From NCBI GenBank assembly GCA_002878375.1, contig NIRF01000003.1, forward strand, positions 82,792 through 146,791: DNA of 64,000 nucleotides. The letters are read 5' to 3'. Below the pieces are notes generated by a model that saw only the letters and a list, made by a program, of their open reading frames with translations, did not search any database and had not been told where the DNA came from. The first letter of the stretch is position 1, and every line of letters starts with the position of its first letter. Made by a program: the position numbers and the translations under genes. Origin of the DNA: Dictyoglomus sp. NZ13-RE01. Lineage in GTDB: Bacteria; Dictyoglomota; Dictyoglomia; Dictyoglomales; Dictyoglomaceae. This document shows, piece after piece, positions 48,749 to 58,020 of this stretch.

Positions 48749-50455
48749 ATGAGTAGCTTTGATGATAATATCTTTGGAAATTTGAAGGAAGTCCAATATC
48801 TATTAGAAAGGAGAAAAAAAGAGCTTAATAGGATAAATTTGTGGAAGATAATTCCCTCAGATCCCTCACCAAATGAGGATATTGAAATTTACTTTTCTAT
48901 GGGATCTGATTCTTTTGAAGATAAGCTAACTCTCTATTACACTAAGGACGGTTCTGAGCCAAAAGATAGTGATGAGAAAATAAATCTATACTTAGATGAA
49001 ATAATATGGGATGATACTTTATGGAACTTTATAAAAATCTATAAAGGAGTTATACCAGGACAAAAAGAAAATACAATTATAAGATATAAGGTTGAAAAGG
49101 ATGATAATATTTACTCTTTCAGTGTTGACAATTTTTCACAACCAAACTGGATCGATGAAACTATAATCTATCATATTTTTGTTGATAGATTTGCAAAAGG
49201 AAAAGAACCAGTTCCTTATCAAGAAAATCTAAAAACTAAATGGGGTGGAGACTTAAAAGGAATTATTGAACATTTAGACTATATCGAAGATTTAGGAGTA
49301 AATGCACTGTGGCTTTCACCCATATTCAAAAGCCCATCTTATCATGGATATGACATCATCGACTATTTTGAAATAGATCCAATAAAAGGGACAAAAGAAG
49401 ATCTAAAAATTTTAGTTGATAAAGCTTTTAATAAAGGGATTAGAATTTTCTTAGACTTTGTGCCAAACCATATGTCAATCCAAAATCCTATATTTCAAGA
49501 GGCTTTAGAAAATCCTAATAGTATGTATAGAAAATGGTTTATTTTTCAAGATGAATTGTACGAGACTTTTCCAGGAGCAAAATCAATGCCCAAAATAGAC
49601 CTTAGATATAAAGAAGCAAGAGATTACATTATAGAAAGCGCCAAATACTGGATAAAAAATTTTAATATTTCCGGATATAGATTAGACTATGCTATAGGTC
49701 CTGTTTTAGATTTTTGGACGGATTATTGGTTTAAAATAAAGAATGAATTTCCAGACACCTTTCATTTTGGAGAGATTATCGATACTCCACAAAAATTAAA
49801 ATCCTTTGAGGGCAAACTTGATGGAGCATTAGATTTCTTTTTATTCAGTATGATAAGAGAGTTTTTTATAGGTAGAAAGTGGAGACCAAATGAATTCAAT
49901 GCAATTTTACTTACTAAAAGAGAATACTTTAATCCCAAATTTAAAATGGTCTCTTTTTTAGAGAATCATGACTCAAATAGATTCTTATGGGTAGCTAAAG
50001 ATAAGAAAATACTAAAATTAGCAATTATTTTCCAATTTACTCAAAATGAAACACCGATAATCTATTATGGGACAGAAATCGGGTTAAATCAATATAGAGA
50101 TATATTAGAAAATGGTAGAAGCCTGCATGAATACAATCGTCTTCCTATGATTTGGGATGAAGAAAAGCAAGATCTCGAATTATTCTCCTATTATAAAAAG
50201 ATTGTAAATATTAGGAAAAATCATCCAAGCTTATATAAAGGAAAGTATGTTCCATTTTCTTCCCCAGTATTATCTTATTGGAAAACTTATGGTGAAGAAA
50301 AAATCCTTGTATTAATTAATCAAGAAGAAGTAGAAAAAGTAATTGAACTTCCAAAAAATATGATTTTTAAAAACTTATTAGATGAAAAAATCTACAAAGA
50401 CATTATCTCTATTCCTTCAAAGGAGGGTTTGATTCTGAAGACAATAAATCTTTAA
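48749..50455 (+). CDS. Intracellular GH13 alpha-amylase family glycosidase
   Basis: A 568-residue starch- or maltodextrin-degrading enzyme without a signal peptide, so cytoplasmic. After an N-terminal beta domain of about 130 residues, the four GH13 regions are DFVPNHMS, GYRLDYAI (catalytic Asp), FHFGEI (catalytic Glu) and FLENHDSNR. The set-up resembles neopullulanase or cyclomaltodextrinase-type enzymes, and Dictyoglomus is known for several intracellular amylases; substrate preference cannot be read here. Its 3' end overlaps the convergent deacetylase-like gene by 47 bases. Confidence 0.92.
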   Translation: MSSFDDNIFGNLKEVQYLLERRKKELNRINLWKIIPSDPSPNEDIEIYFSMGSDSFEDKLTLYYTKDGSEPKDSDEKINLYLDEIIWDDTLWNFIKIYKGVIPGQKENTIIRYKVEKDDNIYSFSVDNFSQPNWIDETIIYHIFVDRFAKGKEPVPYQENLKTKWGGDLKGIIEHLDYIEDLGVNALWLSPIFKSPSYHGYDIIDYFEIDPIKGTKEDLKILVDKAFNKGIRIFLDFVPNHMSIQNPIFQEALENPNSMYRKWFIFQDELYETFPGAKSMPKIDLRYKEARDYIIESAKYWIKNFNISGYRLDYAIGPVLDFWTDYWFKIKNEFPDTFHFGEIIDTPQKLKSFEGKLDGALDFFLFSMIREFFIGRKWRPNEFNAILLTKREYFNPKFKMVSFLENHDSNRFLWVAKDKKILKLAIIFQFTQNETPIIYYGTEIGLNQYRDILENGRSLHEYNRLPMIWDEEKQDLELFSYYKKIVNIRKNHPSLYKGKYVPFSSPVLSYWKTYGEEKILVLINQEEVEKVIELPKNMIFKNLLDEKIYKDIISIPSKEGLILKTINL

Positions 50456-51575
50456 GCTTTACCAGTTCTACATCTTCAAAAAAGTTTTCTTTTTCTAATT
50501 CCTTCATAACATATATAGTTTTTGGTCTTACATGGCAGATTACTATTGCTCTACCTAACTTTTTTGCCAAATATTTAGCTTGTTGAAATCTATATCTTAT
50601 CTTTTTCTCATCATTTTCATGGTCCAAAAATAAATTATTTTCTAAAAACTCTATGCCCTTTTCCTTAGCCAATTTCCTTCCCACACTTTTAGCAATTGTT
50701 TTACTATCTAAAAAGAATAGTCCCTTTTCCTTTAAAACATCGTAAAGATTGCTCATTGTTTCCTCATCTTGAGTTACTTTAGACCCCATATGATTATTAA
50801 GTCCCTCAATAGGAAATCCCTTAAAATATTCTAAACTTTTATCAATTACTTTTCTTATCTCCTCTTTACTCATTCCAGTCATTATTGGAGTAGAGATTAA
50901 ATATTTAGCATCTTTGGGGTAACTTATAGATTCCATAGGCATGTGCATAATTACATACCAATTTTTCTTCTCTGCCTCTTTTGCTAATTCTAAAGCTTTT
51001 GAATTAGGAATTATTGCAATATTTAAAGTGTAAGTTAGGGAAAAAATAAGATCCGTCCAATAATTCTTTTCTACAAAGTCATCTACAACAATTGCTAATA
51101 AAGGCTTCTCATGCTTTTTTTGTATCTGAACATTCTTTTTAAAAGGAAAATATAAGTCAAAAATATCTAAATTAATACTATCATTATTCGGTAAGGTGTA
51201 TATATAATCTACAGATACCTTATTATATTTTGTGGTCTTTTCAAGGTTATAATTTAATTTTCTTTCCTCTAAAAAGCTTAAAAGCTTATTTTTTTCATCT
51301 TCAAAGGTCCTTCCCAAATAAATCTCATACTTAACCCACGATACCTCATAATCATTTGTTTTCTTTACCCTTACAATCTTTTCATAATTTTTCACTTCAT
51401 TATGATAATTAATTAAGAAATCTTCGAAGGCTTCGTCAGAATAAGCAACCTCAATCTTAGAAGGTACACTCTCTAGAACCTTATTATTTTCTTCTTTTGG
51501 TTGTTCTTTACAACCACCAACAAAAATTATAAATACGATTAATAAAAATATTATTTTCCAAATCTTTCTTTCCAT
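50409..51575 (-). CDS. Divergent polysaccharide deacetylase family lipoprotein
   Basis: A 388-residue protein with an N-terminal hydrophobic segment ending in a lipobox (FVGGC), so probably a lipoprotein. Residues about 165-385 match the divergent polysaccharide deacetylase family: LLAIVVDDF, IIPNSK, HMPMESISYPKD, NNHMGSKVTQD, FFLDSKT and ICHVRPKT. The Asp pair and His residues could bind a metal. The substrate, possibly a cell-wall or surface glycan, is unknown. It overlaps rarA by 25 bases and the amylase by 47. Confidence 0.85.
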   Translation of the reverse strand: MERKIWKIIFLLIVFIIFVGGCKEQPKEENNKVLESVPSKIEVAYSDEAFEDFLINYHNEVKNYEKIVRVKKTNDYEVSWVKYEIYLGRTFEDEKNKLLSFLEERKLNYNLEKTTKYNKVSVDYIYTLPNNDSINLDIFDLYFPFKKNVQIQKKHEKPLLAIVVDDFVEKNYWTDLIFSLTYTLNIAIIPNSKALELAKEAEKKNWYVIMHMPMESISYPKDAKYLISTPIMTGMSKEEIRKVIDKSLEYFKGFPIEGLNNHMGSKVTQDEETMSNLYDVLKEKGLFFLDSKTIAKSVGRKLAKEKGIEFLENNLFLDHENDEKKIRYRFQQAKYLAKKLGRAIVICHVRPKTIYVMKELEKENFFEDVELVKLKDLLSSESNPPLKE

Positions 51576-52873
51576 AATTCTTTCACCCTTTCCTTGAATA
51601 TCTTTTCCATACCTTCTTCAGAGGGCTGGTAAAATCGCTCTTTTACACCCTCAGGTAAATAATCCTGCTCTACAAAATGCCCAGGATAATCATGAGGATA
51701 TTTATAATCCTTACCATATCCTAATTCTTCTGCTCCTCTAAAAGAGGGATTCCTTAGATGAATAGGGACTGGGGAAGGACCGTATTTTTTAAGATATTCA
51801 TTAGCCTTATTTATTGCAATTACTGCACTATTACTTTTCGGAGAAAGTGCAAGATAAAGAGTTGCAGCAGATAGAGGAATTTGTGCCTCAGGCATTCCTA
51901 TATATTCCACAGCAAAAGCAGCATACTGTGCAATTAGCATTGCCATGGGATCTGCCAAACCAATATCCTCCGCTGAATGGATAAGTAATCTTCTTGCTAT
52001 AAATCTGGGATCCTCTCCGGAAAGGAGCATTCTTGAAAGCCAATAAATCGCAGCATCAGGATCAGAGCCCCTTATACTTTTTATAAAAGCGGATATAACA
52101 TGATAGTGTTCATCTCCCTTTTGATCATATCTAAAAATTCTTTTTTGGGTTACTTCTTCTATAATCTTAAGATCAATCCTTATTATTCCATTATCATCAG
52201 GATTAGCGATAAAAGAGGCAAGTTCTAATGTGTTTAAAGCGACTCTGGCATCTCCACTGGCAAACCTTATTATTTCATCCTCCGCCTCTTTCTCCAATAT
52301 TATATTTTGACCTCCTAAACCTCTTTCCTTATCAGATAGAGCTCTATGAATAATTTTCCTTATATCCTCAGAAGATAATGGTTTTAGCTCAACTAATCTG
52401 CAACGAGAAAGTAACGTAGAATTTAAAGTAAAAAATGGATTTTCAGTGGTAGCTCCTATAAGTACTATTAGCCCCTTTTCAATCCATGGAAGCAAAACAT
52501 CCTGCTGTAACTTATTAAAATGATGAATCTCATCAAGAAATATAACTGTTGATTTCTTAAACATTTCTAAATTTCTTTTAGCTTTTTGTAAGGCATCCTT
52601 TAGTTCTGAAATTCCTACTATTGCAGCATTCAACTCAATAAAGTCCGCCTTTATGGATTGAGCTAATAAAAGAGAGAGAGTTGTCTTTCCTGTTCCTGGA
52701 GGTCCGTATATTATCAATGAGGGGAGATAACCCCTTTTAATAGCTTTTCTCAAAAAAGAATTTTCCCCAATAATCTCTTCAAGACCTACCAACTCTTCAA
52801 AACTTCTTGGTCTTATTCTATGAGCAAGAGGCTGAAACTTCTCTTCCTCTTTAAAAAACTTTCCCTGTTCCAT
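51551..52873 (-). CDS. rarA: Replication-associated recombination protein A (RarA/MgsA)
   Basis: A 440-residue AAA+ ATPase acting at stalled replication forks. It has Walker A GPPGTGKTTL, Walker B FLDEIHHF, and the family C-terminal region with SAEDIGLADP and the terminal HYP-like segment DYPGHFVEQDYLP. The start overlaps the stop of the upstream nuclease-like gene by one base (TAATG type), so the two are translated together. Confidence 0.94.
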   Translation of the reverse strand: MEQGKFFKEEEKFQPLAHRIRPRSFEELVGLEEIIGENSFLRKAIKRGYLPSLIIYGPPGTGKTTLSLLLAQSIKADFIELNAAIVGISELKDALQKAKRNLEMFKKSTVIFLDEIHHFNKLQQDVLLPWIEKGLIVLIGATTENPFFTLNSTLLSRCRLVELKPLSSEDIRKIIHRALSDKERGLGGQNIILEKEAEDEIIRFASGDARVALNTLELASFIANPDDNGIIRIDLKIIEEVTQKRIFRYDQKGDEHYHVISAFIKSIRGSDPDAAIYWLSRMLLSGEDPRFIARRLLIHSAEDIGLADPMAMLIAQYAAFAVEYIGMPEAQIPLSAATLYLALSPKSNSAVIAINKANEYLKKYGPSPVPIHLRNPSFRGAEELGYGKDYKYPHDYPGHFVEQDYLPEGVKERFYQPSEEGMEKIFKERVKELWKERFGK

Positions 52874-53691
52874 TAGACTTTACTCTTCAAAAAATTTCTA
52901 AATATATATTGAAAGTTATTAACAAAATCACCTTTTGCTTGAAGTATAAAAAGATCATTATTAAAGGAATAAATTCCTTCCTTTTCCTTAACGGGTATAT
53001 TGTTTTTATCCTTTGCGAATCTTTTATCTAATAAATCCTTCAAATTCTCAATAATATTTCTCTCCACCTTTAATGTTGTATCAATCAAAAAAATAGTAAG
53101 ATTTGACCCTAAGACTTCCCTTCTTCTTAAAAATTCCCACAGATCTCTCAATCTTACATTGTTGGGAGGGCTTGTCTTGCACTCTATATAAACAAGATAA
53201 TTTTCCAACAGGCTTAAAACATCAAAGTCTCCTCCACCAAAAATATCCAAAAGCTTTACTCCCCAAAAAGATGGTAATAAAAACTCCTTTCTCAATATAC
53301 GAGATATAAACCATTCCAAGGTCTCACCAAAATTATCTACACCATACATAAAATAATACTTATTCTCATCTTTTTGCAAAATTCCCCAATCAACCAGTAA
53401 TTCAAAATAATCTGAAATTTCATCCCAACTCCATCGAGTGAGTAGTAAATCTAAGTTTATCTCATTTTGATTTCTTACTTGAATAATATCACTAAGAAGT
53501 CTTCTAAATCTATAATGGAAAAGAAGATCATAATATTTTTCTAATACTTCATTATTTTTAATTCTCGGAAGTATCACCCTTTCTAAAGAACAACTCTCTG
53601 TTATACTATAACCTCTTAGTTTTAACGTTCTTATTAGTCTTAAATCTTCTAAGCTTTCTAAAAGGCTTTTTATATCCTCATTCTTTAACAT
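52873..53691 (-). CDS. Uncharacterised protein with PD-(D/E)XK nuclease-like motif
   Basis: A 272-residue protein I cannot assign to a named family. Residues about 85-115 look like a winged-helix segment (SWDEISDYFELLVDWGIL). Residues 120-200 carry a restriction-nuclease-like core: Glu123, then GGGDFDVL (Asp155, Asp157), and YIECKT (Glu170, Lys172). The spacing fits the PD-(D/E)XK fold. It lies between yaaT and rarA, in contact with both, which suggests a role in DNA replication or repair. Activity is inferred, not shown. Confidence 0.72.
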   Translation of the reverse strand: MLKNEDIKSLLESLEDLRLIRTLKLRGYSITESCSLERVILPRIKNNEVLEKYYDLLFHYRFRRLLSDIIQVRNQNEINLDLLLTRWSWDEISDYFELLVDWGILQKDENKYYFMYGVDNFGETLEWFISRILRKEFLLPSFWGVKLLDIFGGGDFDVLSLLENYLVYIECKTSPPNNVRLRDLWEFLRRREVLGSNLTIFLIDTTLKVERNIIENLKDLLDKRFAKDKNNIPVKEKEGIYSFNNDLFILQAKGDFVNNFQYIFRNFLKSKV

Positions 53692-54575
53692 TAATCTTCC
53701 TTATCTTCTAAAATATCAAAGATCTTTTCTATTATTTTCTCGTGTTTATGACCATTCTCATTTTTTACTTGAATAACCTTAACTTCGTTAGGGGAGAAAA
53801 ATTCTCTTCCCCCTTCTTCAAATTCTACAATAACTTTATTCAAAGGGATATGATGGTCTACAATCACTCCTTCTCCTTGCGGGGTTTGTACAACAGCACC
53901 TTTTGGCGGTAAAGAGGCTTTTATCTCTTGATAAACATCATACTCATAAGCCAAGCAACACATTAATCTTCCACATACTCCAGAAATTTTAATGGGATTT
54001 AAAACTAATGATTGCTCCTTTGCCATCTTCACAGATATAGAGTTAAATTCAGGTAAAAATGAATGACAACAAACTTCTCTTCCACATATACCTATCGCAC
54101 CCAAATATCTTACTTCATCTCTTACTCCTACTTGATGAAGTTCAATACGAGTTTTGTAATGATTTGCTAATTCTTTTACTAATTCCCTAAAATCAACTCT
54201 TTCCTCTGATGCAAAATGAAATGTTATTTTGCTATAATTAAAGGCTATTTCACAAGCAAGTATTTTTATTGGAAGCCCAAGCTCTTCTGCCTTCTTTTGA
54301 GCCAATATTACTCCTTCTTTCTCCTCCTCTCTATACCTCTTAATTTTTTCTAAATCTTCCTCGTTCGCCTTCCTAAGTATTGGTTTTAGAGGAGTTACAG
54401 GTTCAAAATTATCAGGAGGTATAAAAGGAGGTATTGCAACAGTACCCGCCTCTGTTCCTTGTACAGTTTTTACAATAACCCAATCGCCTGGCTTTAGATC
54501 AGCCTTCTTTGTAGAAAAATAATAAACCTTAAAACTCCTAAGTCTAACCCCTACTATATATAATGGTTCTTTCAT
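53691..54575 (-). CDS. PSP1-domain protein (YaaT/RicT-like)
   Basis: A 294-residue protein with the PSP1 signature: GICGREVCCHSFLPEF, then KISGVCGRLMCCLAYE. In Bacillus YaaT (RicT) works with partners to control RNase Y, phosphorelay and sporulation, and the family cysteines can bind iron-sulfur clusters. RNase Y is also encoded in this window. The gene overlaps holB by 4 bases, in the order tmk-darA-holB-yaaT known from Firmicutes. Confidence 0.92.
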   Translation of the reverse strand: MKEPLYIVGVRLRSFKVYYFSTKKADLKPGDWVIVKTVQGTEAGTVAIPPFIPPDNFEPVTPLKPILRKANEEDLEKIKRYREEEKEGVILAQKKAEELGLPIKILACEIAFNYSKITFHFASEERVDFRELVKELANHYKTRIELHQVGVRDEVRYLGAIGICGREVCCHSFLPEFNSISVKMAKEQSLVLNPIKISGVCGRLMCCLAYEYDVYQEIKASLPPKGAVVQTPQGEGVIVDHHIPLNKVIVEFEEGGREFFSPNEVKVIQVKNENGHKHEKIIEKIFDILEDKED

Positions 54576-55549
54576 GCTAACACCCCTGTTCTAATGAATA
54601 AAGTTTCTAAAGTTAAAAGTAAATTAGCATTATTTCTTATTCCTCTTATGGCATCCTGGGTGCTTCTAAAATTTCTTCTAAGCTTGTCCAAACTATAATC
54701 TTGAGATTTTCTTACTATTTCTCCAATAAAGTCTCTTTGAGTAATAAATTCCTCTTTTTGGAATAACTTCCAAAACAATAAATCTCTCCACCAAAACAAT
54801 AGTAACTCAAGAAGTGGAAGAATGTTATCTACTTTCTTATCCTCCGCCAAAAAATCCACTAAGTCAAAAACTGGAAGTAATTCCTCCTTTTTCAACTGTG
54901 AAAGATATTTAAAAAATTCTTCTCTTCTATTCCAATTTTCTTCCTCTAACCAGTAAAATCCTTTTCCAGGACTTCCCTGAGCAAGGGCAATAATAATATC
55001 TAATTTTTCCTCAGGCACATTTTTAAATACCTGTCTTAATTCATCATTGTTAAGATATGTGAAGTTTATTATCTGACTTCGAGATATAATAGTTGGAAGA
55101 AGCATTTCAGGACGCCAAGCTAAAAGAATAAAGATAGTATAATAAGGTGGTTCCTCCAGAGACTTTAATAAAGCATTGGCAGATTCATTCCTCAATTGAT
55201 GGGCTGAGTCTAATATAACAATTTTCCACTTACTCTGAAGTGGTTTTAGATAAATCTCCCTCCGCATTTCTCTTACCTGCTGTATCTTGTACCACATGCC
55301 ATCCGGCTCATAATAAAGTAGATCTGGAAAATTAAAATTCTTTATTTCTCTGCAAGTAAGACATTCTCCGCATCCTTCCCCTGGTAAAACAGGACAATTC
55401 AATGCTTGAGCAAAAGAAATTGCAGCTTGCTTCTTTCCTACCCCCTCTGGTCCTACAAAGAGGTAGGTATTAACCAACCTATTTTCTTTTATACTTTTCC
55501 TTAATATACTTATTGCTAAATTCTGTCCTATAATCTCTTTAAAAGCCAT
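54572..55549 (-). CDS. holB: DNA polymerase III delta' subunit
   Basis: A 325-residue clamp-loader subunit. It has a P-loop GPEGVGKKQAA, a zinc module of four cysteines (in CPVLPGEGCGECLTC), and SLEEPPYYTIFILL in the sensor region. It starts within the darA stop (TAATG). Order with tmk, darA and yaaT supports the call. Confidence 0.92.
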   Translation of the reverse strand: MAFKEIIGQNLAISILRKSIKENRLVNTYLFVGPEGVGKKQAAISFAQALNCPVLPGEGCGECLTCREIKNFNFPDLLYYEPDGMWYKIQQVREMRREIYLKPLQSKWKIVILDSAHQLRNESANALLKSLEEPPYYTIFILLAWRPEMLLPTIISRSQIINFTYLNNDELRQVFKNVPEEKLDIIIALAQGSPGKGFYWLEEENWNRREEFFKYLSQLKKEELLPVFDLVDFLAEDKKVDNILPLLELLLFWWRDLLFWKLFQKEEFITQRDFIGEIVRKSQDYSLDKLRRNFRSTQDAIRGIRNNANLLLTLETLFIRTGVLA

Positions 55550-55881
55550 TATATCTTCTCAAAATAGGAAACATCCATAACAAAAACTATGGCTCCACCC
55601 ACCTTAATTTTTACAGGCATTGGCACACTTCTTAAAAGTTCTATGGAAGGAAGAGGAGGTATAATTATTTTTTCCCTCTCCTTACAGTTTTCTCTCAATA
55701 TTTCTAAAACTTCTTCTAATCTTTCTTCTTCTATTACTGTAAGAAGAGTAATACTTGGTTCTTGCAAAAAACCCCCACTACTTTTGAAGAAGGTTAATGG
55801 GAGATTTTTTTCAATAAATATCTCCCTTACCTTCTTCCAATCTTCTCCTTGAATAATTGCAAAAACAAGTTTCATCTTCAC
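55549..55881 (-). CDS. darA: Cyclic-di-AMP receptor, PII-like (DarA/PstA)
   Basis: A 110-residue DUF970 protein that binds cyclic-di-AMP as a trimer in Firmicutes. It has KLVFAIIQGEDWKKVREIF, the loop around FFKSSGGFLQ, and GGAIVFVMDV at the end. It overlaps tmk by 4 bases. A PgpH-type hydrolase is encoded 6 kb away; no synthase (DacA/DisA) is in the window. Confidence 0.9.
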   Translation of the reverse strand: MKMKLVFAIIQGEDWKKVREIFIEKNLPLTFFKSSGGFLQEPSITLLTVIEEERLEEVLEILRENCKEREKIIIPPLPSIELLRSVPMPVKIKVGGAIVFVMDVSYFEKI

Positions 55882-56489
55882 ACCTCATTAAATATTTTAG
55901 ATATAATCTGAAAAATGTTTTTACTAATCTCTTTAGTTTCTCCTTCCGCCTTGACTATATAAACTCTATCTTTCTCCTCTTCAGCAATTTTCAAATAACC
56001 AATCCTTACTTTATTATAAAATTCCAAACCTTCTTTCTCAATTCTATCTAAATTTTTCTTTCTTTGAAGAGCTATATTAGGTTCAATATCAAGTAATATG
56101 GTTAAATGTGGTTTTAAACCAAAAGTAACTAAGTTATTTAATCTTTTTAATTCATCAATAGGAAGTCCTCTTCCATAACCTTGGTAAGCTATAGTCGAAT
56201 CAATATACCTTTCACAAATAACAGTAAATCCTTCTTTCAGCCTCTCTTTTATTATCAAAGTATTCTCTAACCTGGCAGAAAGATATAGCAATGCTTCTGT
56301 CCAAGGGTGTATTTTCATATTTGAATCCAATAAGATATCCCTGATTTTTTCACCTATCTTACTTCCGCCAGGTTCTCTTGTTAGATAGACTATATGTCCT
56401 CTTTCTTCTAAATAGTCTTTAAGAAGTTTAGCTTGTGTGGTCTTTCCACACCCATCTAATCCTTCTAATGTGATAAATAAGTTTTTCAT
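55878..56489 (-). CDS. tmk: Thymidylate kinase
   Basis: Phosphorylates dTMP to dTDP. The 203-residue protein has the P-loop EGLDGCGKTTQ, the TREPGGSKIGE motif and the ERYIDSTIAYQGYGRG lid region. It acts after ThyX and Tdk. Confidence 0.95.
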   Translation of the reverse strand: MKNLFITLEGLDGCGKTTQAKLLKDYLEERGHIVYLTREPGGSKIGEKIRDILLDSNMKIHPWTEALLYLSARLENTLIIKERLKEGFTVICERYIDSTIAYQGYGRGLPIDELKRLNNLVTFGLKPHLTILLDIEPNIALQRKKNLDRIEKEGLEFYNKVRIGYLKIAEEEKDRVYIVKAEGETKEISKNIFQIISKIFNEV

Positions 56490-56496
56490 TATTAAT

Positions 56497-58020
56497 TTAA
56501 TAGGGGAAAATTTTTACTTTTCTATTTGGTTCTACTCCTACACTTTCAGACCTTAATCCATACTCCTGAATTAATTGATGTTGAAGTCTTCTTAAATAAG
56601 CCGGTTGTGGTGAAAGCTCATAAGGCTCTTCATGAGTTAAAACATACTCTATTCCTTCTCTTGCTTCCCTTAACGCCCTTTCTTCCTCTGCACTTCTCGA
56701 TGTTCCTACTTTAAAATGCTCGCTCAGAAATCTCTCCATTTGAGTAACCGTATTGCTCCTTAAAACAGAAATGACCATATTTCTCTTTTCTGCTTCATTA
56801 ATTAAATCTTTTGCTCTTTTTTGATGGGCTTTTAACAACAAAAGACAATTAGCATCAGAAAGATTCCTTACCACGTAAGCTGGAACATTTAAATTTCTTA
56901 TGGCTTTCTCCAACTTATTTCTACTAATACCATATGGGAATATTTTCAAAATCTCAGGCTTCTTTCCTTCTAAGCTAACTTTCGCCTCTTCCTCAGGAGA
57001 TTTTGTAGGAGGAACATATATTTTCTCTACCTTTCCCTCCGGAGTTCTTATTCTAATCTCAGGAGGTATCATATATCCTCTCAACATGGCATCTATAGTT
57101 TTTGCTACATCATGATGAATCGCCAATCTATCTCGTTCTTGTATTTCTATTACTATATCGAAAGTAGGAGGAGCTTTTCTTTCTAAAACAGTCTTTTGAG
57201 TACCTCTCCTTTTTGCTTCCTCATCACTTAAAGTAACTGCCTGAATTCCTCCTACAAGATCGGATAATGTAGGATTTAAAAGCAAGTTCTCCAAAGTTAT
57301 TCCATGAGCGGTTCCTATAAGTTGGACTCCCCTCTCTGCAATGGTTCTTGCCGCTTTTGCCTCCAACTCTGTTCCAATCTCATCAATTACAATTACCTCA
57401 GGCATATGGTTTTCTACAGCTTCTATCATTACATCGTGTTGTTTAGCTGGATTTGGAACCTGCATTCTTCTTGCTCTTCCTATGGCTGGATGTGGAATAT
57501 CTCCGTCTCCTCCAATCTCATTTGAGGTATCTATAATTATCACCCTTTTATTTAACTCATCTGCTAAAACCCTTGCAGTTTCTCTTAATAAGGTTGTCTT
57601 TCCTACCCCAGGTTTTCCAAGAAGCAATATATTTTTCCCAGTTTCTATTACATCTCTTATAATATCCACAGTACCTAAAACTGCTCTCCCCACTCTACAG
57701 GTCAATCCTATAATCCTACCATGTCTATTTTCAATAGCAGAAATTCTATGAAGGGTTCTTTCAATTCCAGCCCTTTTATCTCCACTAAATTCACCAACAC
57801 GGGATAAAATATAGTTTATATCTTCCTCTGTTGTATACCTTCCATGAAAGATAACATTTTTCTTGTAAAATCTTGCTTCAACTTCTCTTCCCAGATCCAA
57901 AACAACCTCTATTAGGTCCTTTATATCAGGATCCTCTTCCAATCTTTTCTTAATATCCTCTGGAAATATAGCTAATAGTTTATCTAAATCATCTACAATT
58001 TGTTGTGTCAATTTTCTCAT
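56497..58020 (-). CDS. R3H and AAA domain ATPase (SpoIIIAA/Ycf45-like)
   Basis: A 507-residue ATPase with Walker A LLGKPGVGKTTLLRE, Walker B VIVIDEIGTELEA, and a C-terminal R3H domain (RRLQHQLIQEYGL) expected to bind single-stranded nucleic acid. It resembles the SpoIIIAA secretion-type ATPase fold. The ATG at 58020 overlaps the degV stop (TAATG) and follows GGAGAG; a longer frame upstream lies within degV. The function of the family is unknown. Confidence 0.88.
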   Translation of the reverse strand: MRKLTQQIVDDLDKLLAIFPEDIKKRLEEDPDIKDLIEVVLDLGREVEARFYKKNVIFHGRYTTEEDINYILSRVGEFSGDKRAGIERTLHRISAIENRHGRIIGLTCRVGRAVLGTVDIIRDVIETGKNILLLGKPGVGKTTLLRETARVLADELNKRVIIIDTSNEIGGDGDIPHPAIGRARRMQVPNPAKQHDVMIEAVENHMPEVIVIDEIGTELEAKAARTIAERGVQLIGTAHGITLENLLLNPTLSDLVGGIQAVTLSDEEAKRRGTQKTVLERKAPPTFDIVIEIQERDRLAIHHDVAKTIDAMLRGYMIPPEIRIRTPEGKVEKIYVPPTKSPEEEAKVSLEGKKPEILKIFPYGISRNKLEKAIRNLNVPAYVVRNLSDANCLLLLKAHQKRAKDLINEAEKRNMVISVLRSNTVTQMERFLSEHFKVGTSRSAEEERALREAREGIEYVLTHEEPYELSPQPAYLRRLQHQLIQEYGLRSESVGVEPNRKVKIFPY

